DNA of 64,000 nt, taken from contig OX352763.1 in the NCBI GenBank assembly GCA_947095585.1, forward strand, positions 100,419,908 through 100,483,907. The letters are read 5' to 3'. Below, piece by piece: positions 32,886-46,199 of this stretch (position 1 is the first letter of the stretch; the number at the start of each line of letters is the position of its first letter). Under the pieces are notes generated by a model. The model made no database searches and had not been told where the DNA came from. It was given only the letters and a program-made list of their open reading frames with translations. The translations under genes and the position numbers were made by a program. This DNA is from Nephrocerus scutellatus (lineage: Eukaryota; Arthropoda; Insecta; Diptera; Pipunculidae).

Positions 32886-35800
32886 CGTGTGAGAAATATT
32901 GACCTAAAGTCATTTTCTCTCAATTATACCTGAGGTATGAGGAGTGTCGCAACGTCGCAGGTACCGCTTGAAAGTAAGAATACCGACTAATGCACGTTTT
33001 ATTGCAAGTGTGAACGAACGCATTCCCTTTTCTATTGCTACATGAGACTTTTAATTATATTTTATTGGACTGAATACCTGTCAATGGATCAGTATGCTTG
33101 CAAATACCCAACTAATGACTTCAAAATATGAGGTATGCTTCTATTAGGTTATCGGTATTTGGCAACACAGACAGATTAATAATTTGCTAATTGATTACGC
33201 CATGTAAAAACTAGAAATATATTAACGACGTGTTGGTATTTTTATTTTTTAAAGCAATTACCGAAGGTTTGTTCATAAATAATTACAACAAACATGTATG
33301 TAATGTTTGACAATTGTTTTGAAATTATATCGCATTGGAATATTGTCGTACTCTTCGCGAAACATGATCTTAACCATGGCGGTGAAGAGTTATTTATTGC
33401 TGTTGGTTTTTTGTTCAAAATTTTGTCAACCTCATAATAACTCATTTCGTAATTTTATTTAATTTTCTATATTACCTTAGCATCCGGATGTGATTGATTG
33501 TGGCAAAATTTTGTGATAAGATTTTCATAATCTTCTTTTATTTATTTAAACTTTGCACACATGTGTATCTCTTTCTGTAAAAATTTGGTAGTGATCGGGC
33601 ACCAGGACCGAGGGCCTCCCATATAATTGTTTTCTAATTCAACCATATTTTGTTTAAGCTTTGCCCACATTTTAAAATTTCTAAAGGTTACTACTGCCAG
33701 CTATTTGGCATTGATATTCAATTTCAAAAAATTAAAAAGAAACCCACAGAAAGGGTCGGTCCAAAATAATCTAAGAAAATCTACTGTCTATTTCGGTATA
33801 ACTTGCTATATAAGTATTACCAGATAATTTTCTTCTGTCAAGATTTTAGGGTAATTGAGGGTTTAATAAATCGAGAATTTAAATCAGATTTTTCTAAAAT
33901 TAGCTTAATTAAACATTTAATAAAATCTAAACGATCCTCTTGTAATAGTTTGACCTCGTTTTCTTGTTTCGTTATGCCAAATTATGCATAGATTAGTTTT
34001 CTAAAATATTTTCTAAGTGGACTTGTCAAGGCATGTGATTGTTATCTTGGTACAAGAAGGAAGGATTGGAAAATTTTTGAAACTTAATCTATATTCGTTT
34101 CGTGTGTTCGTCGACTTTTGTTATTTAGTTAGTTGCCACGAACGGCCTTTTCATTCAAACTGGATAATATATAGTTTATGTTCACTCTGAAAGTCCATTC
34201 TAAATATTGGTAAAATAATTTCTGATTTTCATTTGCGTCTGTTGTCTTAAAAAATGTCAGTAAGCTATTATCTTAAAATGCTGGAAAATGCATAAAAATA
34301 TAAAAGTTGGAAAAAATTTGTTTGGGTGCCTACTGACACAAGTTTCTTCCCGCTTCTAAATTACGGGGTTTTTTGCTATCTCTTAATACCAACCAGGTAT
34401 GTATAATTGCTGGACGTTACAGTTCATAAAAACATGGGTTATTTTGAAACAAATTTGTATGGTGACAATTTAGCCCTTGGTCCTCTTGCGAAATATTACG
34501 AAAACCGTCTCAGTTTGAACTCGATTGGATGAACACTGTCGAAACGTATAACGGACATTAAAAATAAATTTAAATGTTTAATAATAAAGACGGCTTTTCC
34601 AATCATCAGCAAAGCTACAAATTCCATAAGAACAAGATTGGGATATCAGTTGCTTGTTATACAGTAATCAGCGTCCAATATGCTGAATTCCCCTTGGAAG
34701 GCCAAATAAAAATTCCAGATTTAATGGGTCCTTAAATGAACTCAATGTAATATGTATTTTATATGTATTGGTATTTTTCCAGAAAACATTACGTATGGGT
34801 TAATGTTTTCTCTAACAAAGTTTATGGTTTGAAAAATGCAATTTCCGAAAGTGCGCCATTGAATTGCTTTCCGCTATGAAAACGTAGCTGGACGTGCGCG
34901 TGTGAAGGAAAGAGAAATACTACTCGTGATGGACACATCATATGTTTAACAAGAATTTAATTTTTTTATTGCACGCAAGATATGTGTGGTTTATGAGGGT
35001 ATTTAAGGCATCTTTGCAAAACATGGAAATTATGGTGCAGGTAATCTCACAAATTAAATTGCAACAAGAAAACTAACGGACAGCAAGTAGGTACTTCAAT
35101 GACTAATCATACACGCGATTGCAATTGCCGACGCTTCAAGTGGATTAGCAAAATTTCCACACAATTAGAACTGCATAACCTCGATAATAAAATTGTGTGT
35201 CTTTTTAGGTAAAATTCTTCTGATTTTAAATGAGTGGAAACAAATCCTTAAGGACATTCTGGCAAAAAATAAAAATGGTGATCAATTCGTTGGCAAGATT
35301 ACAGGTACCACGACCAGCAACTGCCAGTTAACTCGCTAGCAATAGTACCTAAATTCCTTTTTGCTGATCATTTAATTCCAGGAAATCCTACTTATATGAA
35401 TTTCTTAATAAACACCTCATACTTTAGTTTTATTATGTTTCTTCCCTACCCAACCAGCACACCAACAAACACAATTGGTTAATATACATACGAACTGAGA
35501 CATTAGAAGATCTTTAAAAATTTCGACTAATGAGAAATTTTAGAAGGGAATTTTGGATAACCCAAGTAACCAAATGGTGGTCATCATTAGCAGAAAAGTG
35601 GAAATTACATGTTATATTTATGCACGGGCCGTATATATTCTTATACGAGTATTTGATTGAAGTACTATCCACCTCCATGTTATGGACGCTGAATAATCGT
35701 TCCTTTAAATCAAAGCACATCAAAAAATTGTATTACGCAACCCAAAATACCGTTTGACAACGACGACATCACATCAACAAAAACGGCGCAGCGATTTTAA

Positions 35801-36173
35801 CGTTTTCTCATGGAACGAACGCTCATTATATCGAGCTCAAGCTGCACAGCAGCTAACAGATACCCTCTTCATATATATATCTGACATAACAGCAATTCAG
35901 CATGTGTCACAAAGGTGGAATAGTGTCTTACAAAAATTAGAATATGACATAAATTACATAAGTCGAACACCTGAAGTAGCATGTACTGGCGTTTCTCAAG
36001 GAACGATTTCATTTCATTAAATGAAAAAGGGTGGGAAACCGAAAGCTATAAGTTTAAGGTAAATAGTTCGGTGGCATATTTTATCAAAAGCCTTGCTGTA
36101 ACTGATTCAACACTATAAATATTTTATTCTTTTGTTTCCGCCGTCTTATAGGGTGAAATAATTGCAAATCATC

Positions 36174-36345
36174 ACATCATCTCATTTGGCTCTACGACAA
36201 ACTTGTGCACTCCGGCAAAAAATATCTTTACCAACCTCAATCTCATCCATTGTGGCATCTCTAAAGAAGGTTGTCATTGTCCTGACTTAGGTCATCCCGA
36301 TATTCAGTCCTATAAATCCTTCCGCAAAGTACTTTTCAAAGTTTC
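36174..36345 (-). mobile_element. Old (ATG)n-tailed LINE 3' fragment
   Basis: catcatctcatttggctcta at about 36178 and later blocks (ggcaaaaaatatctttacca, catctctaaag) align with the 3' end family but are strongly diverged. Confidence 0.6.
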
Positions 36346-37189
36346 GAAAGAAAGAAAAATCTGTTCATTTCATTTTTAATGCTGTTTGCCATACCTTGAC
36401 TTTCTTAATGCAACGAACACTCATAACCCTTATTCCATTATTTGTCTCGATTCATCGATAAGTTCTTAGCACTTTTCTATTGTGTTAAGTATTGACGCAA
36501 AAGTATTGGCAAAAGAACAAACCTCATTGACCTATTTGGTCGGCCGTCCATCTTTATTTCGGCCTTTGTTCGAAGAAGGTGTGAGTTTCATCCTCTTGAT
36601 CCTTTGCAGTTAAAGTGCTATTGTTCGAAGGCCTTCTTGATGGAATTTTTTTCGTTAAAATTTCTCAAGATGCCAGCAACACAATCAGTTGCAGTCGCCC
36701 AACAATCAAGTCAGTCATCTGCAAAGGAAGGAGATTTCATCTTCGTATAGCATTCTCTTCTACTTAATGATTTTCTTTTGCACTCAAGCACAAGTCCCTG
36801 TAAAGTTTTTTTCAATATTCTTTTGCTCTATGATGGTGCAAAAAAGTTTTTAGTATTTTGAGAGTTTCATCTTCATCATAAAAAGAATATTCTTCATATT
36901 CTGCTTATATTCTACTTAAACATATACACACTTATATTATATTTATGACCTATTGAGAAAGCAATTTATTGGTTCTCCGAGTATCTACATTTTTCTTTTG
37001 TGTTCTTCAACTTACAGTTTTTTACTCTGACTGCGTCTATAAACATATCTTGTACAAGTAGTCACAAAAATTGTATGATATTCCTGGACAGAAGGAATCG
37101 TAATCAGCATCGTAACTGCAGAAAGGCACAACAAAGTCAGAATTGATTGTATTACAAAAACCATATATAACTGTCAGTTTACTTAGCAA
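36346..37189. other. No gene recognised inside the interrupted LINE
   Basis: Sequence between the two endonuclease pieces. T-rich, no motif on either strand. Confidence 0.35.
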
Positions 37190-37879
37190 AAGATTTTTTA
37201 ATCACAATGTCCACAAGTGGACTTGACGATCTCTGTGTCAACACAAAACCAATTTGATCACTATGCGGCCGATGCGAGATATGCCCTGAGTATTCTAAAT
37301 GTCCGCAGCTTTCGAGCGGCAGACTTTGACTTGGATCACTATCTGCTTGCAGCCAAAGTGCAAATACGGATTTCCATAACACGAAAGCAAAGGAGAATCA
37401 CAATGACCAAATGCAAAAATGAAAAAAAACATTGCCAGAATCTTAGCGAACGGGAGATCTAATCTCTTGAGAAATCCGAAGTAATACGCTGCCAACAATC
37501 CATCAGACACACCACTCCTGATGTACTAGGTTTCACTTGACCACCACAGCGAAATCCATTGTTGGATGATGAATAAGTGAAGGCCTAGTTAGCGGCACTT
37601 AAAAAAATCACGAAAGCTGCATGTGAACCCAAAACACGGGGTTTCAAAGAAAAATGAAAGATCAGTGATATTAGTAAATGCTACTCGCGAAATAATGCTC
37701 GGAGGTGTTTCCAACTGGTAAAAAGAACCTATCAAAGCCACACGAAACCCGAACAGAGTTCTCTCGAAATAACGAAGGAAACCTCGTAGTGGTAAGTATT
37801 GAAAACACTTCAGCAGACAGACTCCGACGAATGAATCAATATTTCGCTCTTAGATAGAATGAGCCATTCAATCTGGTCA

Positions 37880-37966
37880 TCATCATCATATTTGACTCAA
37901 CAACCGGGGTCCGGTCCTGGCCTCCCGCAAAAAGTCTCACCACCGGTCCCGATTTCGAGCCGATGT
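37880..37966 (-). mobile_element. Short (ATG)n-tailed LINE end with target duplication
   Basis: A 3' tip of the family in reverse orientation, starting with tcatcatcatatttgactca. It is flanked by cattcaatctggtca (37865-37879) and cattcaacctggtca (37967-37981). Without the insert and one repeat, the host LINE linker reads on in frame (EPFNLVNDTQNV). Confidence 0.8.
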
Positions 37967-38981
37967 CATTCAACCTGGTCAATGATACCCAAAATGTCTG
38001 TCTATATAACCAAGATCTCTTAGCTGAGAAATAACAAAGCTGCTGTTCTGCAAAAGATGACGTGGTTGAGTGGAAACCCCAGCTTATCTCCAGAATTTTT
38101 TTCCAGATACCCGCTGAATGGAATATTAGCGTTATGTGCACGATCCTAAAGAAAGGAGACCAACTAAACTACGCAAACGATATAGCAATTAGTCTTCTAA
38201 GCATCATCTATGATATCCAATCATATATATATCCAATCCAATCCAATCATATCTATACGAAAGTATAGAAGCCACTCATCAACAACCTGATTGGTCCCCA
38301 TCAGTGCAGTTTAGGTCAGAAAAGTCTACATCCGACCAAATCTGTTTTTACACAGCAGTATATTATGGAGAAGACTCAAGAAATGCATATCTGTAACCAC
38401 CTCCTTTTATCGATTTCAAAGCCACGTATATCAGCATTTATAGAGACGAAAGGCTATATAGTTTTGGCATCCCTGCCAAACTGGTCTGACTGTGTAGGAT
38501 GACGATGGATGGATAAGATTCTTGTCCCTGAACTCGAACTATTCAAGTATAAGTATATCAAGATCACTAGCAATCTCATTTAAAGTCTATAACGGGCTTC
38601 GAGAAATGGATAGACTAGCCTGCGTCCTCTTCAACTTTGCATTGGAGAAAGTGATTGGAGACTCTGATGTAACGGCGAGAATAACAATCTTCTATAATAC
38701 TATACAGATATTGGCTCACGGTGACGATATTTAATGGTGGCTACGCCTGCAAGCAGAAGATCCAAAATTGGTAACACAGTTCAGATGGTTGAAGGTGAAT
38801 TTGAAATTGGGTCAATTGTAGCAGTCTACTTAAGTTAGAAAGGAAAGTCTAACATATAATTGTTGGCCACGTATGTGAGAAAGGAAGATTCCGCAGACAT
38901 AAAGATGAAATCTACAAGCGTTAACGCGATGTTAAAATCTTGAAGAGCACTAAGTAAGGTGTAAGGGCGAAATGGATGCTG

Positions 38982-39337
38982 TTTTTTGTATAATTTGCGC
39001 ACGCGTAAAGGGGTTCGTATCCTTATAATACTCGGCTATGCTTGGCACTGCGTGGGCGTTAAGGAAAAGGAGAATAAAAGATAGTGGAGTAGTGGAGTCC
39101 AGAGAAGAGCTTAAGAGCAAACTGATGAGCCTTTAGAGCGCTACGAGTATTGCGGTTGAATTCAAGGAGGGGTGGAATGCAACTGGCTATTTCTCTTGAG
39201 CACCGCTGGTGGAAGAAGCGATAAAATTGTGACAAGCAGGAATCATTTCTGTGAGTTGATGTTGCAATATTTTCGTCAGCGATAAGTACTATCGCACTGT
39301 TTTGTATTCTCTTTAGCTGATGCAATGTAGTTTTAGG
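38982..39337 (-). mobile_element. CR1-like LINE 3' end
   Basis: Minus strand: LHQLKRIQNSAIVLIADENI near 39330, CSREIASCIPPLLEFNRNTR near 39200, AHQFALKLFSGLHYSTIFY near 39120, and the shared terminus ending gcgcaaattatacaaaa at 38982-39000. Same family as 2695-3103. It lies inside the (ATG)n-tailed LINE. Confidence 0.85.
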
Positions 39338-39540
39338 CGCGCTTTGATAATACTTTCGGGTAGAACTTATGGATCAAAACAGCAAAGCACGTCAATCATA
39401 CGCTGAAAGCTTGGTATGGACAAAGGTGCCAAGGGTTGGGAATGCTAAACTGAAACTCAATCAGCACAAAATAGTTACCGATGTGGGAGGCCTGTGCCGG
39501 ATCCCGGTCATTGAGCCAAATATGGTGATGATATTGACGA

Positions 39541-41628
39541 TCGAGTCAGCACAAATCTCCAAGGAGAACCTAACTTTGTGGATAGAAGCTTGAGAAGAGG
39601 TCGGATATTCCGAATAAGTCAATAAGAAGATTACAAATACTTTCTTTTAATTTGGAAAGCTGGGATAATAAAAGCATTCCTGGAAATATCCGAATAGACG
39701 AACATTACCATTTCCAGTGCAAATTCTTAAACAACAACTGAAATAAACACAAACAAAGAAACTGTATCGATTTCCCATTCCTTCGAAAATCACTCAAGAG
39801 TTGAGTTGAGTAAGTAACTTTTTGGGCTGTGTGCTACTTCCATCATCAAAAAACTCTCACTGAGGTGCTTATTTTTGTGCTCTGAAGAGGAATGCACATT
39901 TGGGTCACATTTCGCGTTTTATTCGAATGGAAAGAAACACTTTACTAAATGCCCTCCTTGCAGCTGTGTTGCATTGTTGTCGCATCGATACGAGTTCAAC
40001 AAACATACCAACTGTTTATCCTTGTTGTTTCTCCACACTGACACTCGTTCTCCAACGAAAATGCATCATGTATTGTAATAATACACAATTGCATCTTCAA
40101 GGACGAAACTTTAAGTTTAAGATTGAAAAATCGACTTTTATTCAAAATGGGGCTAATGTTTGTATAGAATGGCAGCTTATATACTTGTATAGTAATATTT
40201 GTTACTTTTTATTTAATTATCGTTTTGCGAAAGTCATTCAAGTTGTGAGCAACTAATACGATGGAGTGATTTTGCTGAAGGAAACTAAGCAAATTAGCTT
40301 GCTTGTCTTACTTCAAACTGTGCAACTGGGTGGTAGCAGCATCAGTCTCATTTGGCTCTGCATCTGCGGTTATCGTCATAATTTAATTAGAAACTTTCCA
40401 CTCCCGATTCTTACAAACACAGCTGCGTCGAAACTGAGCTTTAATTAAGAAAGATGTGAATTACATTTCTTAGATGGTGCAGCAATTATGTTACAATTTA
40501 AGTTAAATTTTGGTATAAGACGCTTTGGGAGTAGGGTTAATTTCTTTGTGAATTTGTAAGACTTTTGCTCTATTTCCAGCTATTTTCAAATTGCAAATTG
40601 AGGAACAACTTGTTAGCTTTCGTAAAATATAAATCTCCTGTGCGACTATATGTATATGTGACAACTCAACTATGTCACCTATACCTACCTCAAGTTTTTT
40701 TGCCACTTTTTTAATTCATTTTTAAAAAACATCTCTGTAAGAACTTGTACTAAGTGCTGGAACATGTCTTTTTGCAGGGCTTGGGCCTCCATATTATATA
40801 TCTTACACTTATAAAGCTTGAAAAAGCAATCAAGTTCAAGAAAATGTCAAGTTCAATATAAGTAGGATCCATCGTCATCTCAATTTCAATCTCAAATAAT
40901 AAAAAAACATCCTCAAAAAAGAAATCAGCAGGTGGAGTAGAATGCATTGAGTGCAGAAGCCCTGGTCGACAAGCCTTTAACAGCTGTTTAGAATTGCTTA
41001 GTTCGTCTTATGAAACGAGTTAGCTCTAAAATAATCAGGGAGTTAGTTCAACGATTAGACGATAAAATCAGATCAGCTTTTCAATTCAAATTCCTTTGAG
41101 TTTGAGGTTTTGAATTTGGCATCATAATGAAGCGGTAATACAGAGCTTGAAAAAGCAATTCACATATTGTCGTGCATGGAAAAATATATTTTGTGGAATT
41201 TCACAAATTTTACATCTATACTTTATTATATAGGGAGGTAAGGTGAGACACTTACTGATTTGTCTACGCTAATCTTGGAAACCACTGGGCTGATTTGATT
41301 ATGTTTTCATCATTGTACAGGGATTAATAGGTCGGATGTTAAAGGCCACAGCTTTGTTCCATTGGTAGGTTGGTGCGAGGGGAGGGGAACTCAGAGGTGG
41401 TGCGGGGTCCGTGGGGGACTTAGCTTGCGAAGGTGAGTTTGGTTGAAGTAGTAGCGTGGGATGGGCAGCCAAGCAAAGCTTTCTATAAGTATATGTTTTT
41501 TTTGACAAGGAGTTTTCCTCTGTTGGTGCATATATTTGTTACCTCATCACGACTAAGCCATCATATTGAAGCCATATTCACACATTATGGTCAATTAGTG
41601 CTCCTCATTGAAAATAAGGTTGTGCATA
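39541..41628. other. No gene recognised
   Basis: Several open frames (39875-40256, 40266-40448) lack recognisable motifs. A G-rich stretch occurs at 41378-41416 with four runs of four to five G. The rest is AT-rich. Confidence 0.35.
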
Positions 41629-43998
41629 CACAGGGTGTATCCGTTAAGGTGGCAAATACTTAAAGGGATGATTCCTTGGTTAATTTCGTAAAAAAAATCG
41701 TATGGGAAGGGGGGGTCTATTTTAAACCCTTGCGGTGTACGTAGCGTTTTAATGCGAAGATATGTACTTTTGACCTTACACCAATTCACACCCTGTAACT
41801 CTTAAACACTTCTAGCTACAAGGTCATTGTTAATCTTTTTTGGAAAAGAATTACATTTTTAAGATCATACAATGGACATATTTTTAAATTCTTAAAACCA
41901 TTACCGATATAAACGTCGTCAAATTCAGGAAAAAAAATTTTTTTTGTAATTTTTTTTTCAAACGCGATTATTTCAAAAAATGCTCTCGGATAATTTTTTT
42001 TTGACAAATGAAGTGCTACAGCGTATTCAATTTTCTACAAATCCACCTCACAATGTTTCTATATTCGGTCAACAGGAGCAGGGTTAAAATTGAAAGTTGT
42101 TGAAATGAACGCAAACGTACTTTTGACCTTACATGACTTCCATTTACTATAACTCTTGAACGCTTTTAGCTACAAGGCCACTGTTAATCTTTTTTGAAAG
42201 AAAATTAAATTAAGATCATACAATATACATTTTTTTAAATGCATGAAACTATACTGATATAAACGTCGTCATAATCAAAACATTTTTTTTTAATTGTATT
42301 TTTTTTTATTTTTTTTTTCAAACGCGCTCATTTCGAAAAATGCTTTGAAATGATTTTTTTTGTAAAATGTAGTATTAAAGCCTATTCAATTTTCTACAAA
42401 TTCATGTCACAATGTTTACACATTGGGTCAACAGGAGCAGAGCTAAAATCTAAAGTTTGTAAAATGAATTTTAAGAAAAAAACAAAAAAGTTATGTAAAA
42501 CTTTACTTACAAGTAAACTCAATTCAAATGAATGAGTAGAAGACGATTAAGCTACTTTTATGAGGGATTGATTGACAAACTTTCACAACCTTCATCAATG
42601 TTGTTAAAGTAATATATTCGCAAACTTGTTTCAGTATAAATGTATGGGTCGGGGATCATTTAATTGGTCCTCACATACTACACTAAAGACTAAATTCGAA
42701 CGGGTACCTGCAATTTTTGACGAATCACCTGTCAGAATTCATGGAAAACGTCCCATTACTGACTAGAATAAACATGTTGTTTCAGCTGGATGGTGCTCCT
42801 TGCCACAGCGGACGTAATGTTACTGCATTTTTAAGTGAACATTATCTAAAATGGTGGATTTGTAGAAACGGTCCGGCACTTTGGCCGCCTAGGTCACCGG
42901 ATCTAACTCCTCTAGATTTTTTTGTGTGGGGAATAATGAAAGAGATAGTTTATTCTACAGATATAGAAACTATAGAACAACTAGGAAGAACATGCAGCTC
43001 AGTAGATACGCAATGTACTACCTCAAACAAACTTAAAAAGAAAAATGGTTAAACGAGCGCAGGCTTGCGTTCATGCCGAAGGGGGGCATTTTGAGCAATT
43101 TATTTAATAGTATTGCACATTTATATTAATATTTCATACGATAATTCTCATCTATTCATTTATTTTCTATTCAATTGAATTGAGCTTACTTGTAAGTAAA
43201 GTTTTACATTACTTTTTTGTTTTTTTTCTTAAAATTCATTTTACAAACTTTTAATTTTAGCTCTGCTCCTGTTGACCCAATGTGTAAACATTGTGACATG
43301 GAATTGTAGAAAATTGAATTGGCTTTAATACTACATTTGTCAAAAAAAATCATCTGAAAGCATTTTTCGAGATGATCGCGTTTGAAAATACCATTCAAAA
43401 AAAAAAAAATGTTTTCAATATGACGACGTTTATATCAGTAACAGTTTCATGGATTTAAAAAAATGTATATTGTTTGATCTTAAAAATTTAATTTTCTTTC
43501 AAAAAGACCAAAAGTCATAGTTATATGGAAGTCATGTAAGGTCAAACGTACGTTTGCGTTCATTTCACCAACTTTCAATTTTACCCTGTTGACCAATCTA
43601 GAAACATTGTGGGGTGAATTTGTAGAAAATTGAATAGGCTTTAAACTGCATTTGTCAAAGAAAAATTATCCGAGATCATTTTTTGAAATAATCTCGTGTG
43701 AAAATAAAATTAAAAAAAATTGTTTTTTCTGAATTTGACGACGTTTATATCGGTAATGGTTTTAAGAATTCAAAAAATGTACAACAAAATGTTTTCCAAA
43801 AAGGATCAACCTTGTAGCTAGAAGTGTTCAAGAGTTTCAGGTTGTGAAGTGATGTATGGTCAAAAGTACATCTCTTCGCATTAAAACGCTACGTACACCG
43901 TAGGGGGTGAAAGTAGTCCCCCCTTCCGTACGATTTTTTACACGAAATTAACCAAAGAATCATTAATTATTTGCCACCTTAATGGATACACCTCACCT
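41629..43998. mobile_element. Fold-back DNA transposon with ~0.85-0.9 kb inverted arms
   Basis: Left arm about 41629-42538, right arm about 43150-43998, in inverted orientation. The outer ends are cacagggtgtatccg on the left and ggatacacctcacct on the right, each bordered by TA (41627-41628 and 43999-44000), as expected for Tc1/mariner-type insertion. Each arm holds two direct sub-repeats: 41764-42116 and 42117-42468 on the left, 43237-43551 and 43552-43869 on the right. The short centre encodes a broken transposase. Arms differ by many substitutions, so the element is not brand new. Half of a second copy lies at 60830-61535. Confidence 0.85.
42625..43052 (+). pseudogene. DD41D transposase remnant in fold-back element
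   Basis: C-terminal half of a Tc1/mariner-superfamily transposase. Reading from about 42630: NVWVGDHLIGPHIL, then SEFMENVPLLTRINM, the second catalytic Asp in LFQLDGAPCHSGRN near 42780, and WPPRSPDLTPLDFFVWG near 42885-42935 carrying the third Asp. There are 41 residues between those two Asp, which is the DD41D (rosa/Visitor-type) spacing, not DD34D. The DNA-binding domain and the first Asp are absent, so the element cannot move itself. Confidence 0.8.
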
Positions 43999-44000
43999 TA

Positions 44001-45249
44001 TATGTAACCTCATCATGCCTACACCACTGCACCTAACTCTGCCATATTCACACCGTATGTTCGATTGGTACTCCGATAAGTTTACATTTTTTTTCGGGGG
44101 TTAATGTGTGCAGGTGGTGAAGAGTTAGTATTTTATAAAAATAATGAGCACTCGTACTTGTACATTATATTTTTAGGTGTGGTTATTCAATACGTTTTCT
44201 AGACCTAGACCTAGAACAAAAAAAAACTTAATTACAGAGAAACGTTTTTTGAAGTTGAATAATTTTGAGATAGCTTGTCTTAGACTCTTACGTTAACTTT
44301 TACCGTGATTGTTCGCGCCAAAAGTAGTTACTATAATAACAAAACTCGTTTACATTTGAGTATTTCTCGCTGAATTCTTTTTTTACCTTTCATAGTCAAA
44401 GTATTGGTATCCTTGAAAGCAGAACAGAAAATAAAGTGGAGCACTGTTGGTGGAATAACGTAAATGAGTATATTCATTCAATCAGTGCTCGTAGCATTCC
44501 ATTACAAACGAACGAAGATAAACGTACCGAATACATTTCACTTTTCTGTCGCATATGTAAGGCATCTGTTTTGTCGAGATTTATTCAGTCCTTTGACAGT
44601 GTGTGAAAACAACCCGAACACAAAACTACAAATTCTGTTGAAAGTTTTTTTTTACCGTTTCACACCGAACATAAAAAGTTGCAAAATGCTTCCGATGCTA
44701 TGCATAAGATGTATCTATATTCGCGCGCATATTTAATCGATGCGAATCGATTGCAATGCAGCTGGTTTTTCTTCACAAATTTCCATTTTGTATAATGCAA
44801 TGCATCAGTATGCGACACACTTTTATCCATATTCTGGAGAAAAGTGCTGATGAGTTCAAACTGAAAGAACTGTTCCAGTTTTGTATGCGTCTATGCAAAT
44901 GGAAGATGTAAACCTTCCATTCAAATTGAAAGTTTAATTGTATATCTTCGAATCATGGATATGTACTTTGCATTTTAGGTATACAAAAGATATTGAACCC
45001 TTCCTATTAACATCATTTTGCATGATACTTTCTATACCGTTCGAAGCTTAATTGGATACATTTAACACAAGTCATCATACGCGGTCATGTAATTCCTGAA
45101 CAATTCAAAAATGCATACTATTTTTTTTATATATTTTACTTTGTTTCATACAGATCGATATTGATAGGTAATTGAGTGATAGTCCTTGTCGCAAACGGTT
45201 TCGAGCTTAATTTCCATTATACATTTTTTTTATTATATTGTATCAATCT
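44001..45249. other. No gene recognised
   Basis: The open frame at 44464-44736 shows no known domain. No repeat shared within the window. Confidence 0.35.
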
Positions 45250-45490
45250 TATGATGGCTCATAAGCCCGGGAAGAGTCGCGGTCTCCTCTATGAACACAC
45301 AGCTCTATAACCGGGGTCCGTTTTTGAACTCTAGCCAAAAATTTCTCCACCGGTTTCAAATTCAAGCTGATGACATTCAGTTTGGCATCCTTAATTTCTG
45401 AACGTCGTAGTCAACGCCATACTCCCCTCACAGCCTTGGCCTGCCTCGCTGTCGTCTTCCACAAAACCCCACAACAATGGACTTTCTAAT

Positions 45491-45594
45491 TTCCTTTCCA
45501 TTTGTGAGCAAAAATATATACGCACAACACAAATGGTCGCGAGAAGCTAGGCCTTGGACCGCAATGGTCTGTCGCGCTGAATATTATTATTATA
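45491..45594 (+). repeat. SINE 3' fragment
   Basis: Body from ttcctttccatttgtgagca through gcaatggtctgtcgcgctga and an (ATT)n tail at 45580-45592. The head is missing. Confidence 0.85.
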
Positions 45595-46199
45595 ACCACA
45601 TAAGCGAGGCCAACAAATATCCGTCAGATTTTCCTCTCGAACACGATTAAGAGGACGGAGTGCATTTTGCTAAGCATCCATGTCATGGATTTCATTTGCC
45701 CATTGTCTTATACCACAGCAGCTTGATTGTTATAATTAAATTAATGGATTTGAAGAGTTTTGAAGGACTGTAGCAGATTTTGTTGACTTTAAGTAACCAG
45801 ATGTGCCACCCGCTCGATCTGGATGAAAGCTTCCTCTGGACTCTGGAGTTTCAACCAATGATATCAATATATTCGACGTAAGCCAGTAATTGGATAGACC
45901 TAAGTGGGATCGTTTCTGTTGAAAACGATCCCGTTATAGTTTTTGGATGGACGATAGTGATCTGGATATTTGTTTTTTGCTATATTGGTCATTGACAACC
46001 TATATTGTCACTTTAATTTATTTAGGTTGCCAGATTCTACTAAGGGTTTTAAAAACACTACTCTGGCTATTCTATCATTGGTGGCTTTAAAGTCTATAAA
46101 GATGTCGTGAGTTTTGTAACTCTAAACCTTTTTCAATTTGAACAGTTTTTGATTTTCTTGTGATGAAGCCTCCTTGGTATGGGCCAATAATGACTTTAG

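Larger units (their letters stand above)
31273..35693. repeat. BEN-gene unit, copy B, uninterrupted
   Basis: Contiguous counterpart of 16861-19735 plus 24197-25553. It includes its own indels relative to copy A: a T-rich insertion at about 31560-31690, an extra stretch of roughly 100 bp at about 34760-34870, and shorter gaps. The right end (about 35693) is followed by endonuclease sequence of a LINE. No terminal inverted repeats are apparent. Confidence 0.9.
35755..39540 (+). mobile_element. (ATG)n-tailed LINE, long degraded copy
   Basis: Plus-strand LINE spread over several pieces: endonuclease start near 35790 (FNVFSWNERSLYRA, SDITAIQHV), endonuclease end near 37240 (QFDHYAADARYALSILNVRS, FDLDHYLLAAKVQIRI), linker, reverse transcriptase near 38080-38740 (LISRIFFQIPAEWNISVMC, LKKGDQLNYAN, LACVLFNFALEKVIGDSD), and ILAHGDDI as the degraded catalytic box (normally LAYADDI). 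The C-terminal end and ATG-like tail are at 39365-39540. Insertions inside it: unknown sequence and a LINE tip at 36040-37190, a LINE end at 37880-37966, and a CR1-like end at 38982-39337. Non-functional. Its mirror-orientation relative is at 45250-47600. Confidence 0.75.
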
